Positions 22,073 to 34,746 of a stretch of DNA of 64,000 nucleotides are shown here, one piece after another. The stretch is from Oikopleura dioica. Lineage: Eukaryota > Chordata > Appendicularia > Copelata > Oikopleuridae. The translations under genes and the position numbers were made by a program. The number at the start of each line of letters is the position of its first letter. The stretch's first letter is position 1. The notes under the pieces are model-generated. The model made no database searches, was not told the origin of the DNA, and was given only the letters and a program-made list of their open reading frames with translations. The stretch covers positions 4,717,001 through 4,781,000 of the forward strand of contig OU015567.1 in assembly GCA_907165135.1 (NCBI GenBank), in the 5' to 3' direction.

Positions 22073-23532
22073 TTAGTATCTGTCGAGTCCCATGATTCTG
22101 TTCATGCTTCCTTTCTGGAATCGTGCGTTCTTGACTTCTCCTCTGAAAGCTACAAAAGACGGACCAGGATCGCCGCCGATGATTTTCAGCCCGCTCAGCT
22201 CCCGAAAGCTGTGTTCTCCAGGGTCGCCGCTTGTCTGCCCGCCATAGCCTCCTACGTAATCGGTTGGTCCGCTCAAATCGTTCATCAGATGTCGGAAAAG
22301 TCGGCGATTTCCGGCGATGCTCTGAATTGCCGTTGAAACTGTATTCCAGCCGGAACCCTGGTTCTCGTTCAAATAATGCCCATCGATGCATTGCAACCAG
22401 CCATTGTTCGACCCAGAGCTGCCATGATTGCAGTAATTGAATGGAGTCGGAAGAAGATTGTAGGAATTCTCGTCATATGAGTTGCTGCCTTGTCGAATGT
22501 CCCCATCATCGTCGGTCGTCACGGTGAAAATGCCCTCGTAGACGATTGGTGTGCCGGTTGCAAGAGATTGGTCCCAATAGAGAGGGTAATTGACGCTGTT
22601 AAGAGGGTGGACCTTGATGTCCATTGTAAGGAAGAAGTCGTTGCCGATGGTTGTGTCGTCGATGCTGGCGTATTCTCTATTGTAAACGATGGATTCTTCT
22701 CTACAGTCGATTAGAGTCCAGCAGTCCTAAAAATTTGATAAGGAAAAATCCGAATTTGATAAATATCGCGTTATATGAAACAAACCTCTCTTCCATGGCA
22801 CGGATCGCAAAAATCATCAGCATTGTCATGCTGGCAGTTGGAGCTGAAATTGTCTACATAGTTGAGCGCAACGCCTTCGAAATTTTTGCCCGTAGCGATG
22901 TTGATATCGAGAAATCGGCTTTCAATATCGCAGTCAGCATCGTCGCAAATGAAGATATTCGACTCGAATCCAGCGTGGCAGCCTTGGATCAGGATCATTT
23001 CGTGTCCATCATCGGTGGTGCCCTGGTATCGCAAGTTGTACTTTCCAGCTTCGCCGTAGAGTTCTTCGGAGAGTTTCGCGTCAAGGTTGATTTCGCGGCC
23101 GTTTTCTTCAAAATCCCCTTCTGCGTGGAAAAATAGGTTTTCAGTTCCGTCATCTGCAGAGACAGTTCTTGCATAAACTCGGCGACCTTGTTTGTTTCTT
23201 TCTCTGGGGCCGAGTTTGTATTCTCCCGTGTGTTCTTCCCTGATTTCGGTTTGCGTTATCTCAGCGACGTAGTTCGAGAACCAGCGAAAATCAGCCCGCT
23301 GGCATTCTCCTTCATCGTGTAAAAACGAACCTGGTGTCTTTGCGATCACCCATCCTTCCTCGAACATGCCGTAGATGTCGTTTATTTCGAGGCCTTCGCC
23401 GTCAAAGTCGGAGATCGAGCAGTCAGTTTGAGCTGGAAGATCGGGAATGAGTTTCTGGAGGCCATGGAGCTCTTTGAATTGGTTGAGCCGAAGTCGTTGT
23501 TGTTTCAAGAGAAGGTTGAAGAGATTCACCAT
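22073..23532 (-). CDS. unknown extracellular-type protein, two exons
   Basis: Exon 1 (23532-22786) and exon 2 (22726-22073) join in phase across a 59-bp GT-AG intron to give about 466 residues. The first part is acidic with scattered Cys. The stretch from GKYNLRYQGTTDDG to ILIQGCHAG has a strand rhythm reminiscent of lipocalins, but this is weak. The second part is Gly/Asn-rich with CNHGSSGSNNGW and CIDGHYLNENQGSGW, and ends PSFVAFRGEVKNARFQKG. There is no clear signal peptide at ATG 23532, so an upstream exon may be missing. Only about 200 bp separate it from the upstream ZP gene on the same strand, so co-transcription is possible. Confidence 0.55.
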
Positions 23533-23735
23533 TTTTTGCGATTATGATTTGAAAAGATCGATGAGGGTTTTTAAACGAATGCGAATTTCAAGGTTTCTAG
23601 AGCCACCTGCTGGATTTGATCTAAGAAGCCGATTGTGGACGCTGATTTGGGCTATCATTTGGGCTATCTGCTGCTGATCTGCTGAAGATTTGATAGAGTT
23701 GAAGAGCATTGTAAAAAATCTTTATATATTTATTT

Positions 23736-25049
23736 TTACAGTAAAAGCTTAACATTGGCACCAAGTAAAAGAACACCAAAACCGATGGCAAAGCCATAGC
23801 AATTAAGAATAACTTCATCAGCTGTTTCTTCTTGTTCTTTTTCCGGGATCGAAACGGGGATGGAAATCACTGTCGAGTGACTCGAGTCTCTTGAATTTTA
23901 TGCTATCGGGAGAAGAACTAAGCTTGTATTTACCCGATGGATCTGCGTTTTCTCCGATCACTTTCGAAGGAAGCAAAGCTCTTACTTCGTGATCCGCAGA
24001 GGTTGAAAGCTTTGCACTCTTCTTTTTTGCATGCTTTGACAAATGCATGAAGATATATTTTCGGATCTCGTTGGTGGAATCGAAATGAGGGGAGAGAGAA
24101 ACGAAGCTGACTTGGCGAGGATGACTCGACAGGGCGAATTTCTTCCTCTGTCGCGCAGAATTCATTGATCCAGGCAAAGTAGATGTTGTTTGTCACAGAT
24201 TTATCTTGAGAGTAAAAATGATGAAGGGGGAAAAAACTGGTTACCTGGAGATCCCCAAAAATGTTTAATTTCAATCCCAAAAGTCGAATCCATCAAATCT
24301 TCTTTCAAGCTTATCTGGACAAAAACTCTCTGGCCAAGCAAATAATTAGGAGTGTCCTCGTAAGCTTGCGAGAATGACTCATCCGTGAAAATTTTGATAT
24401 TGACCTCGAGGGAAATATCTTTTTCGCTTTTGAAATAAGATGGGTTGAAGGACTCGCTGTCGACAAGAATCGCGACTGGTTTTTGATCGGGGAGGGAGGT
24501 TGGCCATTCGCACTGGACAGGAAGGCTGATTTGCTTGAGAATATCTGGAAAGGGATCACTCAAAAAGCTCTTGAAAGACCTACATTTTCCCTTGGTCGAT
24601 ATTGTGTTATTATGCCGAATATGCGGCTCGGTTTTCCAAGTTTCCATACCGGGGTAATTCTCTCCTTGGTGAATTTCAGTGTCTGTTCCGCAATCATAAT
24701 GCTTTAGTCCGTCAATAAGCTGGTGCTCAGCATCTGGCTCTTCCGGAATTTCAGTGGAGCACCAGAGCCAAAAATGAAGATCTTCTGGGAGTCCTTCGAG
24801 CGAGCCGACATCAGTCGCACTGCAGGTGGGGTCGGCAAAGGAAAGCCCATCGACATCTTGTTCATAAATGCCTTCTTTGTTCAACCATTTCTCGCTGATC
24901 CAAGCACACATCTGGGCAATCTCGCATTCGACATACACTCCTGCAAAAAGATTTCGGAGCATTTCAATATCAACATCATCCACGGAAGAAAAAGAAAAAT
25001 GAAGCAAAGAAAAAAGAAGAAAAAATCTCATTTTGAATTTAAATTTCAA
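23736..25049 (-). CDS. zona pellucida (ZP)-domain membrane protein
   Basis: Three exons (25049-24245, 24204-23934, 23889-23736) with 40- and 44-bp introns give 409 residues. The signal peptide is FFLLFSLLHFSFSS (ATG 25049, or 25031 just before it). The ZP-C half is recognisable: a GQRVFVQISL strand, LRFSLPSFRFH, PKIYLHAFVKAC followed by KEECKAFNLC. Then come a furin-type site DRRKRR and a C-terminal TM helix (GFAIGFGVLLLGANV). That is the standard ZP polymerising-protein layout, with cleavage before the TM releasing the ectodomain. Likely a coat or matrix filament subunit; the specific role is unknown. Confidence 0.8.
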
Positions 25050-25363
25050 AATTTCTTATTCAGATTTTCGAAAATGGAGGAATGATTATGTCTGAGCAGG
25101 TCATTCTTCTTGTTCCTGAAATTGGCCAATTTGGAGAGTCTTGGAGGGCGCCATGATTTTTGTAGACTTGTTTTGATTCCGTTTTTGAGAAGACACGAAT
25201 CATCGGTTTCTTCCGGTGAAATTTCGATTATTTTGAATGATCAGTGATCACAACGGCTCAGGAAGAAAAAACATGTGATAGGTGCTATTTTTGTTTATTT
25301 TCGAGCGAAGGATGAAGTGTTTGCTCACTGTTTTTCTCTAAGATAAAGAGAAAATAAATATAA

Positions 25364-26674
25364 ATGAAGCTTTCAGGGGCTCTTTTCGGGCTTGTTGCGG
25401 AAAATGCGGCGGCATTCAATTGCACGGAGTCCTGTACCTGCTCTGAAGGATCGAATCTAAGACAAAAAATGTCAGAAAAATTATTCAAACACTTTCAATT
25501 CCGTAAAAGATCTGGTTCAATGTATTTCTGGCGAGCTAACGGAAGCACCCGAATCCTTTCCAGATCAAATTCAACTCATTGACATTCGAAACAATATGAT
25601 CGAATATTTCGCTCTCAAGAAACTCCCATCCCTCGATCTCAAATACATGTATTTGAGCAACAATTCCATCGAGCAAATCGAAGATTTGAATCGCCACAGC
25701 TTTCCGGAATTGGAAGAGTTGGACCTCAGTAATAACAAATTAAAATGGCTCCCGATGGGGATGCTGAGAAGAATGAGCATGCTTCAAAGATTGGACTTAT
25801 CGTTCAACTCTTTGGTCTCGCTTTCGACCATACGAATTCCCAGCTCTCTGAGGTTGGTTATATTTGAGAAAGGGGAGCTAAAATGTTTTCTAGCTTTGCG
25901 AGTTTTCAAGCAAACCGAATCGAGAGCATCCCAAAACGAGGATTCCTTGATGTCGCCCACAATCTGGCCATTCTTGACCTCAGGTTTTCTCAATTTATAT
26001 GTGATTACGTAATATATTTTCAGCTTGAACAAAATCGAAACTGTTCGAACTGGCGCTTTCAACAACGCTCATAATCTTCAGAAACTTGATCTCAGCTCCA
26101 ATATTGTAAGAAATTATCGAAAAAATAAGAAAAACAAGCCGTTTTCAGATAGACAATCTCCAGAATCATGCTTTCTCGGGTCTGTCGAACTGCCGAGAAC
26201 TCAGTCTACGAGACAATCTGATCAAGTTTGTTCTAATTATTATTTCTAGAGCCAAGGAGAATTTAGTGATATCATGCCAAATGTCTTAAAAAACTTCGGA
26301 TCGGACGTTCCTCAGATTCCAGGAGGAAGAAACATCATCGATTTGCGAAATAATGAGCTGTTCACGATTCTTGACGACTGGGTAAAATTTCAGTCCCTTT
26401 CAAAAAATGATGCATTCTTTAGATTTCCGTGTTTGGCCCTTCGACGGACGAGTGCAACGATTCGTTCTGCCCGAAAACGACGGAAATCCTGCTCCAGTCG
26501 AATCCTCTTTTCTGCGATTGTGGCCTCCAAGAAGTTCGCGATCGCTACGGCCGATTTATCGGTGATCTGGAATACGCTAAATGCGTCAATAACAACTTCG
26601 ACGAGCCTGTTACCCTCGCGAAGTTTCAAGATGACAGTTGCTGTGCCCCAGAACTAACGCTGCTAATAAATTAA
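25364..26674 (+). CDS. secreted leucine-rich repeat protein
   Basis: Seven exons give 347 residues in one frame (introns 25449-25509, 25853-25893, 25984-26023, 26106-26148, 26226-26266, 26382-26422). The first intron has a GA...AG boundary, and only with it does the LRR N-terminal cap read properly (CTESCTCSEDLVQC). About seven LRRs follow (YMYLSNNSIEQI, ELDLSNNKLKWL, RLDLSFNSL, LAILDLS, KLDLSSNI, ELSLRDNLI, IDLRNNEL). A Cys-capped C-terminal flank (NPLFCDCGLQEV...YAKC) closes the array. No TM helix follows, so it is probably secreted. Confidence 0.8.
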
Positions 26675-26921
26675 CATCGTAGATGATCAAGTGTAGCCGC
26701 TTTTTGACTCAGAAGGAAAGACAATTGAAAATAATTTGAAGCAATTTCAATGTCTATCAATCCGTCAGCAATTTTCATATTTCCCATCGCATTTGGCAAA
26801 TTTATCTTCTCTTCAAAATCTACCGCTTGTTCAATACGGCGCTGTAAAATAAAACTGATAACGGCGGGTAAAACACACGCCCCCGAGGGCGTTTTCGCCA
26901 GAGCTAGAAGAGAGAATAAGA

Positions 26922-29900
26922 ATGCGTGCGCTTTTTTGCACCCTTTTCGGGGCGGTTTTCTCCCAGCGCCTGGCTGTTGGAGTCGGAAAAGGGGACATAA
27001 CAGGGCCCGTGGTGCAGGTGGCAATGATGGGTTACGCGGACCCAAGGCAGAAGTCCACGGGTTATCACTCACGACTTTTCGCGCGATGCTTTTGGGCGCA
27101 AAACGTCGGCGAAGAAGGCTTCGTCTTTTGCTCTCTCGACAACGGCATGGGCGCTCTTCGCCACAAACGAAAAGTGATCGAAGCCCTTGAAGCCGAAAAC
27201 ATCTCGTTGAAGATGGAACAACTCATCATCAGCGGCACGCACACTCATTCTGGCCCAGCGGGGTATTTTGAATACTTTACGTTTCAAATTCCATCGGCTG
27301 GATTTATCCAGGATACTGAAGATTCCATGGTAGAGGGAACTGTTAACGCGATAAAAATGGCCTATAGAGATGCCTCCGATCAGATTTTGGGGCTTAAAAG
27401 CTTCAGGAACATCAAGGCAAGAAACAAGAAAGATTTTTCTTCTTAATTTGATGTTTTTAAGTTAAACCACGGCCAACTTTTCGACGCAAATCTCAACCGA
27501 AGCCCTTCATCCTATCTCAAAAACCCTCAATCGTTAATCGACCAGTACCCAGAAGGAGATACAGACAAGAACATGACACTCATCGGCTTCTACGACTCCC
27601 AGTCCGAAGAACTCGTTGGCTCATTCAATTGGTTTGCCGTCCACCCGGTCGCGATGAACAAGTCAAATACGCTGATAAATGGCTGTGTCAAGGGTTGGCC
27701 GAGCAAAATGATGGAATATGAATATGGAGAGGGATTTGTTGGAGCTTTCGCAGCGACGAATCTTGGCGATGTCAGCCCGAACACTGATGGGCACAAATGC
27801 CACTACAAAGGTTTTTTATTGCGGAGAAAATTGATAACCGTTTTGAAGGAGAAAGAATCCCAATCGGCGCGTACGAAGGAATGGACTGCGAATTCGAGCA
27901 TTCCCTTTGCCCAGTCTCCCTTCCTTTCGTCGGTCAAATTTTCGATGGCTACAGTAATCAGCACTGCTACACGATGGGCAAATACAACGGTCCCCTCTTT
28001 ATCAATGATGAGCCTAATGACAAGGTTCAAAATTTGACAACTTGAACTTAGATTCGTGGCGCCGGAAACACTCGAAACTTGATCTAGAAAATTAGGAGAA
28101 ATATCTCGGTTAACAAATTTCTTTAATTGATTTCGGATTTCGAGTAAGACTTTTTGTCGGTCAAAAATAGACGAGGAAATTACAGGCAATTTTAAACCTT
28201 CTTTTTTGACTTACATCAGCATGATATGAAGGCGCAGACAGACAACATCAGCAAATTCCAGTTTCAGAAAGCAAAAGACCTCCTATCCTCTCCGATGACA
28301 AGCATTGGCTCTACGGTTTCCTATCAACATCGCTTTATCAACATGGCGAAATGGCAATCTGCAGAAGATCCGTCTGTCAAAACATGCACCCCTGCGATGG
28401 GAGTGCCTTTCGGAGCTGGTTGTACTGATGGCCACGGGGCGATGCTTTTTGAGCAAGGAGTCAATATGGACTTTGTCAATGAAAATCTTGAAGGAGAAAA
28501 TTGGGTGTGGTTCAAAATTCGAGATCTTTTGAGTGAGCTTTGGGGGTTCAAGTATAGAATAAATGTTTTCTAGTGAATGTTCTGTCTACTAATCCACCAG
28601 ATCCGTCAGAATACGAGTGTCATGGACAAAAAGCTGTTCTTCTCCCAACTGGTTGGGCAGATATCCCGTATCTCTGGCACCCTCACGTGATTGAACTCGG
28701 ACTTTATCGGATTGGAGAGTTTTTCATAATTTGTAACATCATTTTTTCTTTTTTTTTTATTTTATCTTGTTTAAGCTGTTCCTGGCGAGTTTTCAACAAT
28801 GGCAGGAAGAAAGATAAGAGAAGATTTGAGGCAAGAAATAAGAAAGCATGTCGATTTCGATCCGTTTATCGTCATTGCTGGATTGTCAAATATCTACACT
28901 CATTACATAACAACCGTTGAAGAGTACAATGCTCAGCGATATGAAGCAGGGTCGGTGATTTACGGCGAAAAAACTCTTCAAGGTAACTATTCCCTCTTTT
29001 TCGTTTTTTCTTCTTCAAATTCAGCTTATACCGAGGAAACCATCTGCATGGCCCGAGAAATGCTCTCTGGCGAAACATGCGGAAATCCCACTGATCCTCC
29101 TGCAGAGCCAATTACCAATCTCATCGAATGTCTTGAAAGACCGGGAGCTGATCTTGACTACAGACATGTTACAGAGGAAAGTATCATGTACGCCTCGCCC
29201 GGTACAATTTTGAAACAACCAGAGGACTTGGTCTCGTTTTTTGCTGCCCAACATGAGTACAGGATCACTATGGAGGTTGTCGGTGCTAATCCTAGGTAAA
29301 AGAAGATCGTGTGTAAATTCTTGAGTTTTTTTCTAGGAATCTGAAAGGTGGCCAAGATCATTTTTGGATTGAAAATGCTGATGATGGATCGATTGCATTT
29401 ACCGGTATTGTCCTTGTCTTTGTCGATTCGATAATGAGATTTTTACTAAGGAAATGACTGGGAAACGGAATTCTTATGGGACTGGGTGCCAAAAGATCCT
29501 TCAACAAATATGACGAGGGAGAAAGAAATGGAAGGCGAGGAATTCGACAAGTTCGGCATTTTCTCTGGAATCAACAATTTTTACGGCACTCTGACGGGAA
29601 GAAAATTTGACTTCGAAAAGGCAATTCTAGCGCATCAAGAAGGAAAAGAATTGAGTGAAATCATGGAAGAGATCACTTATCCAGTTGATGAACAGCCAGG
29701 GGGGATTTATTGCCCGAGAGGCGGGGAAAAATCTCATGGATCATCGCTTGTGGCCATTTCGCTCATTCTCGACTCTGACAGGTAATCATACGAAATATTT
29801 TAAGTTGAGAGAACGGTTCTTATTTAGGCGACCGGTGAATTCGGGCAATTACAGAATGTGTTACAGAGGCAATAAACGAGATTATCAGGACAATCTTGAG

Positions 29901-29945
29901 TTCTTCGAAGTCTGCTCCCGAGATTTTACTGTTTCTTATGCCTAA
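26922..29945 (+). CDS. ASAH2: neutral ceramidase
   Basis: Ten exons total 2469 bp (822 residues) with no frame conflict. It hydrolyses ceramide to sphingosine and fatty acid, at the cell surface or extracellularly. Family signatures: VGVGKGDITGPV and MMGYAD near the signal peptide, the zinc-binding LIISGTHTHSGPAGYF, the catalytic-serine region NLGDVSPNTDG, WFAVHPVAMN, TCTPAMGVPFGAGCTDGHG, VPGEFSTMAGR, and NIYTHYITTVEEYNAQRYE. The length is close to the human enzyme. Intron 1 (27417-27461) has a GC donor and intron 5 (28715-28775) keeps the frame only as GA...AG. The C-terminal beta domain carries an extra loop around YCPRGGEKSHG compared with what I recall of vertebrate enzymes. AATAAA at 29959-29964. 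Confidence 0.92.
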
Positions 29946-30304
29946 AACTGTTTTGGTCAATAAATCTTTTATTATTTTTTCTTATTATTTCATTCAATGG
30001 ATCGGGTTCACAGTTTGAACTTCAGAAATTCTGACTCAGAATGGTAAACCCGATTGCTCTCAAAATGCGTTAAAAGAGTAAATTTAATCCCTTCAGGAAA
30101 AAATACAGGTGTGAAAACGATTAATCCTTTCAAAAAAGATAAATTGAAAATAAGTGTTTGGATTGTCAATGCTTCGGAACTTTGCGAAAAGTCGGCGGAA
30201 AGGTCGTTCTCTTCACAGAGGAAGTTCTCTCTACCCGGAGCATCCACACACAACAGGCTGATTTAGAGAAGGAGAAAACATGGAAGAAAAAGGTCACCAA
30301 ATCA

Positions 30305-31399
30305 ATGACCCTTGCTAAGCATGGTTTTGCCACGAATATTCAAATATCAAATTATTTGACTTTTGGTTCTCTCTTTTGGCTTACAGTCATAATTATAGCG
30401 AATTTCGTCTCTTTGGAGAAATCAAAAAGTGTAACGACTTTTCTGACCTCAACTTGCCACCGAAACTACAAGCGATGTGTTCAATTTGAATCCATTGACA
30501 TCTGCGGCCATCTGATGAAGAAATGCCACCAAACAAAAGAGTTTATACTTCCAGAGCCAGTTTCCCTTATAAAACCAAGCCCCATCGATTCGGAAGCATT
30601 TACCGAAGAAGACAACAGAGTGAATTTCCGCCGATGCCGAAAGAAAAAATTTTACGACCAAAAAGTGTGCCGCCATCTTTGCTCAAACACGCTGATTTTG
30701 AAATCAATGAGGACTCATCCGATTTCACCATGTGAATCAATTTGCTTTCAACTGACGCGATCGTTCGCTTCTGCTGGAGATGTTTGCCCGACTGAAAAGT
30801 ATTGCATAAATGGCTGTCCGTGTCCCTTTTATAAATGCGAAAGGACGGATAAAGACCAAAAATTCGTCCCTGTCTTCGATTTGGAGAAGCGTGATTACAG
30901 TCGATCAATCGAGCGGAGGGATGAAAGCACAGAAAGAATCAAGAATGACGCTGTTATACTGTTTGATCCTTCGGGAACCCAAAAAACCAACAAACAAAGC
31001 ATCGACATTCAAGCAGGCGATCATTTCGAAGATTTCAAGCATTATGAAAGTTTTTTCTTTTCTTTTTCGTACACTTAATTTTGCTCAAAAAGCGAATATT
31101 CTAAGTAGACAAAGATTAAACAGCAAAAAAGGCAATTGGTGCTGCATTTCTTAACGGAGAACATTACTTGGTCGATCAAAGAGGAAGCTTGATTAGACTG
31201 GGAGAGAATGGGAAAATCTCGTTAATTGTCAAAAATCGTTTTTATGCCAGGTTTTATGAATTAATTATTTGCAGGGCTAACGAGTCTTTGAAGAACGGGA
31301 AATTTCGCTTTTCATTACAGCTCTTCCATAGGAACCCACGATATAACAATCAGAAATGAGGAGAAAAACACAACTGTCTTTCCTGTTGTTGTCATTTGA
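30305..31399 (+). CDS. membrane-anchored Cys-rich/kelch-like protein
   Basis: Exons 30305-31049, 31124-31250 and 31321-31399 give 316 residues. A TM helix near the N-terminus (LTFGSLFWLTVIIIANFVSL) suggests type II topology. A Cys-rich segment follows, ending CPTEKYCINGCPCPFYKC. The last third reads as degenerate propeller-like repeats: AVILFDPSGTQ, AIGAAFLNGEHYLVDQRGS, RLGENGKISLI, SSSIGTHDITI. I recall this Cys plus kelch-like layout as common in larvaceans but cannot name it. It is short for such a protein and may be a truncated paralogue. The next gene downstream looks related. Confidence 0.5.
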
Positions 31400-33356
31400 A
31401 AACGGTCGAATATTATTTCAGGATTTTTATCTTTGTTTTAATTTCGACCTTTGAAAGTTCTCCGAAAAGTCGCCCAGATAAATGCTATTATTATGCGCCT
31501 GATTATAATTTAAATAGATTCGAAACCGCCCAAGGTAAAAATCGTACTTTTCAGCTGTTTCATTCGTTCCAGGTTATATCGCAAGCAATCATTTCAACGC
31601 TCGAATGTCTTCAATCAGCTTCCGCGGCATATTCTTCCTGATGAGCATGAGGCTCGGCACAAACTGGATAACTCTTTCGAGAACGATCGCGCTTAACTCA
31701 ATTCGATCAACGGAACAGTTGGAAAAAGGCTGGCGAAAGGATAAGGTCGCCCTTCCAGCAATGTTCCGGGACTTTGACCCCGTGCACGTGATTCCTCTGG
31801 AATGGATTCGAGAAAATTTTTTTTCAGAGAAAAATTTTTTTTCAGAGAAAAATTTTTTTGAGAATCCTAAAAGATCGATCTTGGTCAGCTGATGCTTGTC
31901 CTTGTAACGAGAAGCATTGGACTTTCGAATATGCAATATTCTTTGTTACTCGAAAAAGAAGGGAAATTTCTGACGCTCGGAAATGAATGGATCGGAAATC
32001 TGATCAAGTACGAACAAGAGTCGCGTTGCTATTCTGGACTTTTTGCGCCGAAGGATTTTGCGTACTCGAATGAATTTGGAACGAACAACGATGAGTGCGA
32101 GTATTTTATAAATGCATTTCAGAATAATGACCGGATTTATCTTCAAAACATCGTCTTTGATACAACCTTTGAAATATACTTCGATTTCGGAAAGGATCAT
32201 ATTGAAAGAATTTTGTTCGGAAAAAATCCTCTTGCGATCCCCGAAAAAGATAAAATTGAGCTCGATTTTCAGCAACAAAGAGCAGAGAAAAAAATGCTCG
32301 TAACAAGCAACCCCTTTTTCAAATTCCACGATGATGTCTTTCCCAATTTCGCGAAAAACGCAGTTGGTATAATTCGCAAATTTCCACTTTCAGCTAAGGA
32401 TCAGAAGTACTGCTAGTTTACCGGTCCTTTCTAACAATTTCTGAGCCTTTAAATAAGCTAGCAGTTTGTCTCCGCCGTATCCACTGGCGATTATTCCGGA
32501 TTATCCATTCGGGTCTTTCGATGAGGCATTGTTCCACATTTCTTCATTCGAGCTTGATTTTAATGAAACGCAGAAGCTCAATCTTGAAATCAAGGAAAGG
32601 GTCAAAACTGAATAGCGCCTCCTTGCTCCATCCGGTCCGTAGCAATGGGCGGCAATGGGCGGCACAAGGCGGTTCTAGGCGGCGCTATAGAGTTACGCCC
32701 AATTTTTGTGCAAAAGCGGTTTATAATAATTTTTTGATTCTTTGAAGAAGAACTCAAAATTGCAAGAAGCGGCTAAAATCCTCGAGTTTCGATCATTCAA
32801 CGAAAAGTCCATCTTTGAAATTGATCTGCTCAAAAACAGTTCGATGAAAATATCGTCGGATTTTTTTCACGAATCCATTATTTTGGATACAAATTCAAAC
32901 GACAACTGGCTCTCTCTTGAGTTTATTTTCGAAGTCAAAGACGACTTTTTGCTTTTCAAAATCGAAGGAACAAAACGAAAAATGAAGGAGCTAAGAAAAA
33001 TGGACGAAAAAAGAATAAAACTCCTCAAATTTGACAACGAAAGCGAAATTAAAAATGTGTTTTTCTTTCAAAATGGACCAAGTCAGATAAATGTTATTTT
33101 GCATGAAAACAACAAACGACCCGAACAATATGCACTTTTTGGTGATGGATTCAGAAATGACGATGAAAAAATACTTATTCCAGATAGCTCTGCATTTTCT
33201 ATCGATCAATCGAAGCCTGCTCTTGTAAATGGCCAGTTGCATCTTTTCGGCAGCCTGAAGGATCCAAACAATGTAGGTAGCATTGGGTGGTGTAAATATA
33301 AATTTGCAAGAATTGCAAAATCTCGTCCTTTGCATCAGTTGAGTCTTATATTTTGA
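31396..33356 (+). pseudogene. kelch-like gene, interrupted and probably broken
   Basis: Several coding stretches follow one another but do not assemble cleanly. The first is a signal-like exon without a visible ATG (FIFVLISTFESSPKS, then DKCYYYAPDYN). Next are a block at 31920-32416, an exon at about 32467-32613 (PLAIIPDYPFGSF), and a block at about 32750-33277 ending in the propeller-like QYALFGDGF and ALVNGQLHLFGSLKD. The 32467-32613 stretch hits a TAG exactly where a small GC-rich insert with ends TAGCGCC/GGCGCTA begins (32612-32685). The last block runs directly into the inverted repeat at 33278, which supplies an artificial C-terminus. The remainder expected of a kelch protein is missing here; a matching 3' end occurs at 51043-51396. 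Confidence 0.45.
32612..32685. repeat. short GC-rich insert with TAGCGCC ends
   Basis: A ~75-bp GC-rich block with GGCGGCAATGGGCGGC repeats, starting TAGCGCCTCC and ending GGCGGCGCTA. The ends are inverted copies of each other. It falls at the end of an otherwise open exon and creates its stop codon. Probably a small MITE. Confidence 0.5.
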
Positions 33357-33681
33357 TAAGTTTGTTGAAAGGGGCATGAAAAAGCGATAGAAAAACAAAA
33401 ATAGTGAGTTTGGGCAGTCGTTGTTGATTACACGCTAGGTCAAAGGTCAAAATTTGATAACGCCCTAGAGGCCAGGCGCATTGATGAATTTCAAAAATTT
33501 TTTTTCGAGGAAGATTATCGTGACTATGAGAAGCTCGCTTCGAGTTTTGAGCGTGATCGGACGTCGGATATGGAAGTTATGTGATGGAAGAGAAAAACAA
33601 AAATCGGCGACACGGCGATTACGTAACAGCGCGGCGGCCGCGCGGCGGCGCTGTCCGCCCGCAAGCCTAGCCCAGCGCTGA
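33278..33681 (+). repeat. left copy of the inverted ~0.4-kb repeat bounding the 17.8-kb island
   Basis: Starts TAGCATTGGGTGGTG and ends CAGCGCTGA. It matches 50626-51038 in reverse orientation along its whole length, with scattered mismatches (for example ATAAATTTGCAAGAATTGC, TTTGAGCGTGATCGG, GATTACGTAACAGCG). The inner third is strongly GC-rich (GCGCGGCGGCCGCGCGGCGG). The ends themselves are weakly inverted (TAGCATTGGG against CAGCGCTGGG), so a single copy could also be a MITE. Confidence 0.8.
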
Positions 33682-34746
33682 GAGAGCTCAATTTTTTCTT
33701 TCAATTAACTATTTCTAAGAAAGTACTCGATAATTAGGTAAACTTATTAATTTAACTACAGTTATAAACTAAAATTGTGTATTTTTTATTTATACTGTAG
33801 AATAAGGCTCGCCAAAAAAAAAAGTCGATGTCGATTCTCCCTTACGAATTTTATCTTAAAATGATCCCCGTTCTTTTCTGATTCAAATGAGTGTAGAATC
33901 TACAGTGAGACAATCATTATTATTTCAATTTCTGTTTTTCTATTTGATGGAAATGAAGATAACATTTGCGAAATGCAAGTCGCAGCTACTCATAACACTC
34001 AGGTCAATTATATGACCGCTTCAATGCCTGCTCAAAATGCTGAACCGACTGGTACTCTCGCCAATCTCGCTCCCAACGTTAAAGACGCCAACAAGTTGCA
34101 TGTTCATCGTGCATTCCTTCAAAAGCGAGCCTAACTTCTCACGCTCAGCTTTAAACCTCTTCAATTTCGCTTTCGAAATAGCCAGCTTTGACCTTTATCA
34201 TCCTCAATCGACCTCTTGTTTAGCTCCTCTTCCAGTTTCTCAACTTTGCTGGAATTTCCACATGATTAAAATTATTGGCAAACATCTAGCGGCTACAGTA
34301 GATGTATTTAGCTCATCAAAAAGGAATTTTCTCTCAAAAAAACACCTAAAGCTTGAAATTCAATCAAGTACTGATCAATTGAGCGACTCGACTCTTATCC
34401 TCCAAAGTACAAAAAGGGCCCATCGATTAATGTTCCTCCCTTCAAAAAAACCCGGCAAAGATAAAACGCAAAAAATCCAATTTCCTCAATTTTTTCCTGG
34501 AAAGAAGATATGTTTGGTGCTCATTTTTTGTGATCTTCTGGGCATCTGGTAGCGGCTAAATACACAATCTTTGAAGAAGAAACCGCAGAATTGTGTAAAA
34601 TAAATTTGAATGATGGATTTGAGAGGATTCAGATTGACTTAGCTTATTAAAATGATTGAGCGAGGAAGGGCTCGTTTATGAAACTCGGAGCGTACACATT
34701 TGATGAATAAATTAGCTCCAAAGAGTGCTTCCTCTGCAGTTTTCAC
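33682..34746. other. region with coiled-coil-like remnant, no intact gene
   Basis: On the minus strand about 34260-34080, two abutting frames read as a charged coiled coil (KVEKLEEELNKRSIEDD, then KLKRFKAEREKLGSLLKEC) but are one base out of register, so this looks like a decayed exon. On the plus strand 33925-34135 there is an open stretch ending LHVHRAFLQKRA before TAA. The two overlap and at most one is real. The rest is AT-rich without recognisable content. Confidence 0.35.

Noticed and set aside
34037-34552. 171-codon plus-strand frame
   Set aside because: No domain, no splice partners, and the minus strand has a more protein-like coiled-coil remnant across the same stretch.
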